A stretch of 19,497 bases of DNA from CAYTNY01 sp964439215 (GTDB taxonomy: Bacteria > Oederibacteriota > PGYV01 > CAYTNY01). The notes under the pieces were generated by a model that saw only the letters and a program-made list of their open reading frames with translations, made no database searches and was not told where the DNA came from. The DNA is taken from NCBI GenBank assembly GCA_964439215.1, contig CAYTNY010000041.1:1-19497 (forward strand), read 5' to 3'. Positions within the stretch are counted from its first letter, which is position 1, and every line of letters begins with the position of its first letter. Of this stretch, positions 1 through 5,430 are shown in pieces. Made by a program: the position numbers and the translations under genes.

Positions 1-127
1 TTTTTTTTGCACATACCGGAACACTTAATTCATACAGTTATTTATCTTTCCCGCAGAGCGCCGCCTTCTCTCATCAAGCCGTCCCTTACCCGCATCTCCT
101 GTTTAATCGTCAAATTATATCATACAG
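1..127. repeat. Dispersed-type direct repeat, copy 1
   Basis: This stretch is nearly identical, and in the same orientation, to 19367-19497. By hand alignment the copies differ by four substitutions (one at the end of the T-run, three around position 45-47) and a 4-bp TCAA insertion in the other copy. The word CATACAG occurs at 31-37 and again at the right edge, 121-127. Read on the minus strand it contains a TATAAT-like hexamer, an AGGAG, and a 17-codon open frame starting with ATG. That frame is broken in the other copy, so coding is doubtful. Both copies touch a window edge, as expected if an assembly broke at a multicopy repeat. Confidence 0.9.
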
Positions 128-145
128 TGTTCAGCCGCTGCTTAA

Positions 146-219
146 CCCTCTCCAAGAGTATGTAACAGGCAAAAAAACCGCCTGTAACATACTCTATCCT
201 CTCCCGTAGAGGGAGAGGG
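146..219. repeat. Nested imperfect inverted repeats (REP-like hairpin cluster)
   Basis: A 16-bp stem is formed by 155-170 and 180-195 with one mismatch and a 9-nt A-rich loop. It is flanked by CCCTCTCC (146-153), which can pair with GGAGAGGG (212-219). A second hairpin, CCTCTCCC (198-205) against GGGAGAGG (211-218), competes with that outer pairing. Such structured intergenic elements resemble REP or MITE-like repeats. Whether this belongs to the adjacent direct repeat cannot be judged, because the second copy is cut off by the window end. Confidence 0.6.
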
Positions 220-376
220 GAATAGTTTATATTCCTATATGTTTTCGGATGTTTCAGGTATTGCAATTCATTTTATATTTCAGCAAACGCAGGTATTTTT
301 TTCTGATAATATTTAAAATCTCTTCCATACTTAACTGTTGGTTCTATTTCCCATTCTCCCCATAACGAAAACATTG

Positions 377-569
377 GCTTTGAGCTTTGGGAATAGTAGT
401 TCAAAGTTCAAAGATAAGGCAGTTCAAAGTTCAAAAAAACAGTTCAAAAACAGAAAAATAAAATTTCAATATAGTTTTCATTGAAAACTGATAATTAGCA
501 ATTAATAATTTCCTTTCCCTTTTCCACTTAGAACTGTATTTTTAATCCTTAAACTCTTGAACTTTGAAC
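377..569. repeat. Scattered copies of the TTTGAAC/TTTGAGC heptamer, both orientations
   Basis: The 13-mer GTTCAAAGTTCAA occurs at 399-411 and 422-434. Its exact reverse complement TTGAACTTTGAAC is at 557-569. Two GCTTTGA-like units are at 377-390. The same units form the large array at 3275-3407. The opposed 13-mers could pair into a long stem of about 120-150 nt span. These look like degenerate or seed copies of one short tandem repeat family. Confidence 0.75.
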
Positions 570-579
570 TCCGTTATTC

Positions 580-615
580 GCCAAGCTGCCAAGCCGCTAA
601 GCTGCCAAGCTGCCG
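580..615. repeat. Octanucleotide tandem repeat, four units plus a partial one
   Basis: Units read GCCAAGCT (580-587), GCCAAGCC (588-595), GCTAAGCT (596-603) and GCCAAGCT (604-611), followed by GCCG. The array starts about 10 bp after a heptamer motif and about 25 bp beyond the stop codon of the DNRLRE lipoprotein gene. Confidence 0.8.
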
Positions 616-640
616 GTTTTCCCGCTTTTCCCTTCCCCAT

Positions 641-1342
641 TTACTGCTGTTTCACTTCCACAATAAGCGACGGCCTGTCATCCGCGGTTCCGTAGTTTTT
701 TGTATAAATAACAATAAAATTATGCTCCGGGGAATCCTCAACCGCATTCCTCAAAATCATTCCCTTATTTTCCGATGGAGTTGACACCCAGTTCTGCACA
801 ACTGTTTTGTCAAGCTCAACTTCAAAAGAATCTTCTGTAGTATAGTCGGAATTTAAAATATTCATAACACCCACGGGCTCTCCTGAATAATCTCCGCCGG
901 CGCCGGCCCAGTCAAAGGAATCCGAAGCCTTTATCCAGGTTGCCTCTGTTTCCTCCCATACTGTATCCGTTTCAAACATCTCAACAACAATAACAGTATC
1001 AGCTGTCAATGCCACCACATTATTAAAAACAACGCGCAGTTTTGCGGATACAACTTCAGCGTCTGACGGGATGGACGAGACATCAAATTTAATCAGGGAT
1101 CTGGTTATTTCCAGCCCGAAATCGTCATATCCCGCCCGCATATAGTTTGACAGCCCGTAATTGGTGGTCTGGTTGTCGCTGCTTATCATGGTATCGGATG
1201 TACCCGCGTAGCTGTTTGCACCTTCTTGAAACACAAACTGCTGCGTGTTATCCGGTTCAGCAGGCTCCGTACCCGAATCACCCGAACATCCCGCAAAAAA
1301 CACAGCAGACAAAAACAAAACCCAAACAAGATAATTTTTCAT
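641..1342 (-). CDS. DNRLRE-domain lipoprotein
   Basis: This 233-residue protein has a short lysine start, a hydrophobic segment and a lipobox ending FFAGC, with Cys19 as the predicted lipid anchor. The mature part resembles DNRLRE domains (beta-sandwich, likely carbohydrate- or surface-binding). It has the family pattern of a run of T/N residues, then SLIKFDVSSIP at about residue 82, SAKLRVVF, an ATW stretch, and a C-terminal strand reading PSLIVEV. The ATG is supported by GGGGAG about 7 nt upstream. It is the last gene of a three-lipoprotein cluster, 193 bp after the previous gene. A weak possible promoter (TTGATT at 1391-1396, TGATAA at 1370-1375, 15-bp spacer) lies in that gap. An outer-membrane or surface location is inferred. 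Confidence 0.85.
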   Translation of the reverse strand: MKNYLVWVLFLSAVFFAGCSGDSGTEPAEPDNTQQFVFQEGANSYAGTSDTMISSDNQTTNYGLSNYMRAGYDDFGLEITRSLIKFDVSSIPSDAEVVSAKLRVVFNNVVALTADTVIVVEMFETDTVWEETEATWIKASDSFDWAGAGGDYSGEPVGVMNILNSDYTTEDSFEVELDKTVVQNWVSTPSENKGMILRNAVEDSPEHNFIVIYTKNYGTADDRPSLIVEVKQQ

Positions 1343-1414
1343 TTTTTCTCCCCTTTCCTTTTTTTCTTTTTATCATATATCCGTCCCGGAAATCAAGTGC
1401 TTATATTTCAAAGT

Positions 1415-1452
1415 TTTTACAGAAAAAACTGCCGCCTGTTTTTTCTGTAAAA
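1415..1452. terminator. AT-rich perfect hairpin, possible terminator
   Basis: A 15-bp perfect stem (1415-1429 with 1438-1452) encloses an 8-nt GC-rich loop. It lies about 85 nt beyond the stop codon of the upstream lipoprotein gene and before the start of the DNRLRE gene. The arms contain A6/T6 runs, but the stem is AT-rich and no separate U-tract follows on the minus strand. It is therefore an atypical terminator and may be a structured intergenic element. Two smaller inverted repeats lie nearby (1501-1519 and 1523-1536). Confidence 0.4.
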
Positions 1453-1535
1453 CAGCATCTCTCAGACACATAACTTACCGCATCAGCGGAATATTATTCC
1501 CGGAATTCTCAAAATTCCGCTTGCCGTGTTTACGG

Positions 1536-2201
1536 CTATTCTTTTTCAACAGGCACAATTTTCTGATGAAAAATTATAAATGAACTTCCTATACTTGAAC
1601 CCGAAAAAGCACCCAATATCTGTTTTTGAACCAACACAGAAATAAGATACGTACCCGGGCCGTTGTCGTACACATTAGTGGCGTTTATATCAAAGGGAGA
1701 ATTGATGTCAGGGCCCGCCTGAACCTCACCGGAAAACGGGCCTGTAATATTTATCTGATCAGAATCGCCTTCATACACCCACTGGGCGCTTGAACCGTCT
1801 GCCGTAACAGTGATATTCCCCGGTGCTTTTGCCTTGTGTGAAAAACTGTCTCCTTTATAAGAGACATTTACCGTATACTCTTCATCAAACTGATAATACG
1901 CGGAAGGAGTAACCGTTACTCCAAAAAGGTAATTGTAATGGCCCGTTTCCATAGAGTCAACAAGCTGATACGTGCCTGTCGGACCCGTTACAGAAACATC
2001 AGCGCCCAAAGCAGGTTCAAGGTTTTCCAAAAGCACAACCTGATAAGTTCCGCCTCCTTCGCCGTCATTTTCCTGAAAAGAAATTATTGAAGCAATAACA
2101 AGACCAAGATTACTGTCGTTCCCCGCGGGATTGTTGTCCGAACATCCCGCAAACAAAACAAATACCATTAAAACCCCGGCTGCCAGACTTAATTTTTTCA
2201 T
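1536..2201 (-). CDS. Beta-rich lipoprotein of unknown function
   Basis: From the second of two adjacent ATG codons this is 221 residues. I prefer that start because GGAGG lies 5 nt upstream of it, but only 2 nt upstream of the ATG at 2204. A signal sequence ends in LFAGC, giving a lipidated Cys20. The mature protein is rich in G, S, T, V and aromatic residues, with alternating hydrophobic patterns typical of Ig-like beta-sandwich repeats. No catalytic motif is visible. It sits 54 bp after the Kelch-like lipoprotein gene, and both may share the promoter at 3233-3261. I do not recognise a named family. A surface-exposed accessory role is inferred from the neighbours only. Confidence 0.8.
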   Translation of the reverse strand: MKKLSLAAGVLMVFVLFAGCSDNNPAGNDSNLGLVIASIISFQENDGEGGGTYQVVLLENLEPALGADVSVTGPTGTYQLVDSMETGHYNYLFGVTVTPSAYYQFDEEYTVNVSYKGDSFSHKAKAPGNITVTADGSSAQWVYEGDSDQINITGPFSGEVQAGPDINSPFDINATNVYDNGPGTYLISVLVQKQILGAFSGSSIGSSFIIFHQKIVPVEKE

Positions 2202-2255
2202 CATTCCCTCCCTTTTATTTTTTTATCCATATTTTTTGTCATAAAAAAAATTCGG

Positions 2256-3203
2256 TTACCTTACATCTCCGCCAATAGATACTATTTCATCTTTATAATT
2301 CACCAGCGTCCCGCCGCATATGTATTTATCCCCGGGAATATTATGCTCTGTCCACTTTTTTCCGTCCGGTGAAGAGTAAATAACGCTCCCTGCTCTGCCC
2401 GATGCTGTGCACATATTTCCCGCTGTCCATATTTTATCTTCATACACAAAAGCCGAACCTATGAAACTCAGCCCCAGCCCCGCATTATCCGAAACGCGCT
2501 CCCAGTCTTTTCCATTTCCGGATTTATAGACATAATTTTTATACGCCGCACCCGCGGGTTCAACGCCTATTACCCATATTTCATCTTTATAAACAAGACT
2601 TTTATGCCCTATTCCCGCTGTGAAAGGAAGATCCGCTGCTTTTATCCAGTTTTTGCCGTTAACAGACCACCATATATCGTCAAAACCTTCAGACGAATAG
2701 GCGTCCCCGCCTCCTATCAGCCAAATCACTCCGTTATGCACAACAGTTGTATGCCCGCTGCGCGGCGTAAATTCGGCATTTTCAGAAGCATTTATCCAGT
2801 TTTTTCCGTCCCCGGAAAACCATACATCATTTTTCAGCCCCCCGTCGTAACCGCCCGTAATCCATACCGCATTGTTAAAAACAAAAGATGAATGCCCCGT
2901 ACGCCCGGAAAAACCTCCGTTTTCCGAAAGCGCTATCCATTCTGCACCGTCAAATTCCCATACATCACTATACCTGTATGACCCGTCCCATCCGCCTGCC
3001 AGAATAAGCTTCCCCGCAAACTCAACACAGGAAAAACCCTTTCTTTTGCCAAATGCATTTATGGGATTTATAATATCATCTTTATCCTCGCCCGGAGCCT
3101 GTTCCGGCACACCAATCTCCTCCGGTTCCGCCGGAGAAACCGCTTCGCAGCCGTTAAAAAACAGCATAAAAAACAGACTCATAACGGCAAAAAACATTTT
3201 CAT
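2256..3203 (-). CDS. Kelch-like beta-propeller lipoprotein
   Basis: This 315-residue protein has a signal sequence ending FFNGC (Cys19) and an acidic linker to about residue 50. About six repeats of a Kelch-like blade follow. Each has a [RS]-x-GH-[ST] strand (RTGHSSFVF, RSGHTTVVH, GIGHKSLVY), an IW-x-IGG strand, and a DVW/DIWWS...GKNW strand with conserved Trp. Kelch propellers generally serve as binding platforms; no enzyme motif is seen. GGGTGG upstream supports the ATG. Upstream is a consensus sigma-70 promoter (3233-3261), immediately preceded by the heptamer array, so this gene probably heads its own transcript with the two following lipoproteins. Confidence 0.85.
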   Translation of the reverse strand: MKMFFAVMSLFFMLFFNGCEAVSPAEPEEIGVPEQAPGEDKDDIINPINAFGKRKGFSCVEFAGKLILAGGWDGSYRYSDVWEFDGAEWIALSENGGFSGRTGHSSFVFNNAVWITGGYDGGLKNDVWFSGDGKNWINASENAEFTPRSGHTTVVHNGVIWLIGGGDAYSSEGFDDIWWSVNGKNWIKAADLPFTAGIGHKSLVYKDEIWVIGVEPAGAAYKNYVYKSGNGKDWERVSDNAGLGLSFIGSAFVYEDKIWTAGNMCTASGRAGSVIYSSPDGKKWTEHNIPGDKYICGGTLVNYKDEIVSIGGDVR

Positions 3204-3232
3204 ACGCCACCCTCTTTTTTCTTTTTATATAA

Positions 3233-3261
3233 ATTATAGATTTAAAAGAGGCGGGAGTCAA
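3233..3261 (-). promoter_or_regulatory. Sigma-70 promoter for the lipoprotein cluster
   Basis: On the minus strand TTGACT (3261-3256) is followed after exactly 17 bp by a perfect TATAAT (3238-3233). The expected start is near 3226, about 23 nt upstream of the Kelch-like lipoprotein ATG. The heptamer array ends only 13 bp upstream of the -35 box. Confidence 0.8.
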
Positions 3262-3274
3262 GAGGGGAATGAAG

Positions 3275-3407
3275 GGTTTGTGGTTTGTGGTTTGTGGTTT
3301 GAGCTTTGAGCTTTGAGCTTTGAGCTTTGAGCTTTGAGCTTTGAGCTTTGAGCTTTGAACTTTGAACTTTGAACTTTGAACTTTGAACTTTGAACTTTGA
3401 ACTTTGA
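3275..3407. repeat. Heptanucleotide tandem array, 19 units in three variant blocks
   Basis: Read on the plus strand, the array is three GGTTTGT units, one hybrid GGTTTGA (3296-3302), eight GCTTTGA units (3303-3358) and seven ACTTTGA units (3359-3407), all in perfect 7-bp register. A C7 run follows at 3408-3414. Blocks of identical variants suggest expansion by slippage or unequal exchange. The array occupies most of the space between the antiporter stop codon and the -35 box of the lipoprotein promoter. Heptamer arrays of this general kind (STRR sequences) are known from cyanobacteria, but no relation is implied. Confidence 0.95.
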
Positions 3408-3425
3408 CCCCCCCTGGCTGCGGTG

Positions 3426-4433
3426 TCAGGTTTTATTTTCTTCCATAATATCGGGATATTTCTTTAACATTGCGTTTATGACAAACGGGAAAATAAACGT
3501 TGTAAACGCAGCCATTACAATAAGGGCGGAATACAGATTGTTATTTATCAGGCCTGCTCTGACCGCTATCATCGCTATTGCCATTTCAATCGCTCCTCTG
3601 CTGTTCATTGCCCACCCCACAAGATGCAGCTGCCTGAAATTCAGATTTACAAAAGGTTTTATCACAAATGCGCCCGCAAGTTTCGTGATAATCGCCGCGG
3701 CGAGAACCGTAATCAAAAGATAAGGACTCAAACTGAACATTTCAAACTCAAAATACAGCCCCAATGAAACAAAAAAGAAAGGAACTATTGAAAAAGACAG
3801 AATTTTTTCCAGGGAAAACGGCAGAGTATCCTTTTTTCTTAATATTTTTATCCCCATACCCAGAAAGAACGAGGCAAGAGTAGCCGCTATTATAACCAGC
3901 TCGCCAATACTCAAAACACCCGCGGCAAGTATAACTCCCAGAAAAACTATCATTCCTATGCCGTCATCAACAAGTCCGGCGCCAATCAATACGGAACCGA
4001 CCTTTGTCTGTATCTTACCCAGCTCCATAAGCACTTTCGCGCGTGTGGCTTCCGCGGAAATACTCAGGCATATACCCATTATCAGCGAAATTGTAAAAGA
4101 ATATCCAAGAAAGACAAATAATGCCGCTCCCAGTATCAGAGGGGTAATAAATCCGCCAACAGCAATAACAGCTGCATTTCTGCGTTCCCTGTAAAGCAAA
4201 TGCGGCGAACTGTTCAGGCCGGCAAGGAACATCAGAGCAAAAAGCCCCGCATTGCCCATAGTCTTTATAAAATGTTCGTGTCCGCCGTATAATTCCTCTC
4301 TGACCATCGGCATCCCCAGAAGGATACCCGCGGCAATAAGCCCTATTATTCCCGGAAGCTTCAGCCTTCCGGCCGTGTATGAACCCGCATTGGCAATAGC
4401 AATGATAATTAAAACACTCAGTATTAACTCCAT
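3426..4433 (-). CDS. CPA2-type cation:proton antiporter membrane protein
   Basis: This 335-residue protein has about 11 hydrophobic segments and resembles the Na+/H+ exchanger domain of the CPA2 (KefB/GerN/NapA-like) family. It should exchange Na+ or K+ for H+ across the inner membrane. Supporting signs are SAEAT at 126-130, the AGLVDDG segment with the Asp156-Asp157 pair expected for an ion-binding core, and NSRGAIEMA at 277-285. It is a little shorter than typical members (about 380-400) and lacks a RCK/TrkA-N regulatory tail. AAGGA upstream supports the ATG. It lies 56 bp after the GIY-YIG gene, separated by a GC-rich hairpin. The heptamer array begins 18 bp beyond its stop codon. Confidence 0.9.
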   Translation of the reverse strand: MELILSVLIIIAIANAGSYTAGRLKLPGIIGLIAAGILLGMPMVREELYGGHEHFIKTMGNAGLFALMFLAGLNSSPHLLYRERRNAAVIAVGGFITPLILGAALFVFLGYSFTISLIMGICLSISAEATRAKVLMELGKIQTKVGSVLIGAGLVDDGIGMIVFLGVILAAGVLSIGELVIIAATLASFFLGMGIKILRKKDTLPFSLEKILSFSIVPFFFVSLGLYFEFEMFSLSPYLLITVLAAAIITKLAGAFVIKPFVNLNFRQLHLVGWAMNSRGAIEMAIAMIAVRAGLINNNLYSALIVMAAFTTFIFPFVINAMLKKYPDIMEENKT

Positions 4434-4471
4434 CCAAACATCCTTTCTTCAAATAATACAGCAATCTTTTA

Positions 4472-4489
4472 CCGCGGGATTTCCCGCGG
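4472..4489. terminator. GC-rich hairpin directly after a stop codon
   Basis: CCGCGGG (4472-4478) pairs with CCCGCGG (4483-4489) across a 4-nt loop. On the minus strand the stem starts at the base after the TAG of the GIY-YIG gene and is followed by UAAAAG rather than a U-run. It may be a weak terminator, or an mRNA-stabilising or attenuating hairpin between the GIY-YIG and antiporter genes. Confidence 0.45.
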
Positions 4490-4774
4490 CTAAACTATCG
4501 GCTTAATTTTTCCGTATTTAACCAGTTTTTCTTTTTCTGTTTTGCTCATTCTTTTTATCTCAATTTCCAGTTTCAGGGCGCGGTTTCTGGTTTTTGTTTT
4601 TTTCACCCATACGCATTTCACGGGGCGCCTGGACGGCACTATGTATTTTGCGCCTTTGCCGCTGTTGTGCGCTTCAATTCTTTTTTCAAGGTTATCGGTT
4701 ATTCCCGTATAAAGCGTGTTGTCCCTGCATCTTACCATATAAATAGTCCACGCAGAGGGCTTTGCCTTTTTCAT
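4490..4774 (-). CDS. GIY-YIG nuclease superfamily small protein (YhbQ/UPF0213-like)
   Basis: This 94-residue protein is the size of stand-alone GIY-YIG proteins. It shows WTIYMVRC (9-16) for the GIY strand, YTGIT (22-26) for the YIG strand, Arg32 in the following helix, HNSGKGAKY (36-44) and Glu70 in ALKLEIEIK, the expected metal-binding acidic residue. The family fold cleaves DNA phosphodiesters, but the cellular role of these single-domain members is poorly defined. Its ATG overlaps the TGA of the upstream exported-protein gene (ATGA, 4-bp overlap), so translation is probably coupled. No functional link with its neighbours is evident. Confidence 0.92.
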   Translation of the reverse strand: MKKAKPSAWTIYMVRCRDNTLYTGITDNLEKRIEAHNSGKGAKYIVPSRRPVKCVWVKKTKTRNRALKLEIEIKRMSKTEKEKLVKYGKIKPIV

Positions 4775-5430
4775 TCGGCCCCGCTTTCCAAACGTTCAAA
4801 AAATCCTCCCATACCAAACGGAATATTCATATTCATACGCTGAAAACTGAAGTCAAGAATACTGTAAAAATACTCAAGCGAAGCCATAAAAGAGAAAAAA
4901 CCATCGGGCCTCGCCTCTATTGCGTGGGCTTCCATCCGTTCTCCGCGTATCTCCACTGTTTTTATGCCTTTATATTCCGCATTCATCAAAACAGCGGACA
5001 AGTCGTCAGGGTTTATGACCCAGTACTTTATCTTTTCTCCCGCTTCTTTTATCTGCCTGCCGTGCATTGCGGGATTCTGAAACCACGGCCTTGAATCAAT
5101 CTCTATGGTCTTTTCGGTTTCCTTCCCTTTCAGAATGCCCGCTGCCTTTATTTTTTCCCCTTTACGCACGCATTCCAGCTCGCTGTTTCTCTTTTTATCT
5201 TTCATCCTCCACAAAAAAGTTCCTGTTTCAAAATAGAATTCCATATAATCATAAGAAAACTCCGTCTCTCCCTCGGCAATATAATACCCGTCTTTTTCAA
5301 AGACTTTCTGTTTCAGAATAACATCTGCCCGCTGTGTTTTAAGCCTGTATTCCGAACCCGCACCAAAGCAGACAAAAGCCGCTGCCGCAAGCAAGACTCC
5401 GAAAACTCTTTTTTTTACATTTACACCCAC
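4771..5430 (-). CDS. Exported protein of unknown function
   Basis: About 219 residues from a GTG start. I chose GTG at 5430 because a perfect GGGGAGGGG Shine-Dalgarno sequence lies at the right distance. An ATG at 5448 would place that sequence inside the coding region and give an N-terminus six residues longer. The product starts with KKR and a hydrophobic core (residues about 9-24), a cleavable-type signal. The mature part mixes beta-strands and charged turns, with EFSYDYMEFYFETG near residue 60 and an aromatic C-terminal segment including FFSFMASLEYFYSIL. I recognise no family. It overlaps the GH3 stop codon by 10 bp and the GIY-YIG start by 4 bp, so it belongs to that transcript. A periplasmic location is inferred. 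Confidence 0.75.
   Translation of the reverse strand: MGVNVKKRVFGVLLAAAAFVCFGAGSEYRLKTQRADVILKQKVFEKDGYYIAEGETEFSYDYMEFYFETGTFLWRMKDKKRNSELECVRKGEKIKAAGILKGKETEKTIEIDSRPWFQNPAMHGRQIKEAGEKIKYWVINPDDLSAVLMNAEYKGIKTVEIRGERMEAHAIEARPDGFFSFMASLEYFYSILDFSFQRMNMNIPFGMGGFFERLESGAE

Larger units (their letters stand above)
1..640. other. Gene-free, repeat-rich region
   Basis: No convincing gene, tRNA or CRISPR is visible here. The region lies downstream of the last gene of the minus-strand series. It holds the direct repeat (1-127), a long imperfect hairpin cluster (146-219), scattered heptamer motifs (377-434 and 557-569) and an octamer array (580-615). Positions 220-376 and 438-555 are AT-rich and show nothing clear beyond a small palindrome (AGTTTTCA at 473-480 facing TGAAAACT at 482-489). 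No GC-rich stem followed by a T-run is seen just beyond the stop codon of the adjacent lipoprotein gene, so its transcript end is not defined. Confidence 0.7.

Noticed and set aside
1..640. tRNA or other standard structural RNA gene in the left gene-free region
   Set aside because: No T-loop/anticodon arrangement or CCA-type acceptor stem could be found. The hairpins present do not make a cloverleaf.
3275..3407. CRISPR array
   Set aside because: The units are 7 bp with no spacers, and no cas genes are nearby. It is a simple tandem repeat.
557..5321. Numerous plus-strand open frames, for example 1147-1473, 2872-3309, 3397-3723 and 4762-5094
   Set aside because: They are opposite well-supported minus-strand genes or run into repeats, lack ribosome binding sites and family motifs, and have unnatural amino-acid composition. 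I treat them as shadows.
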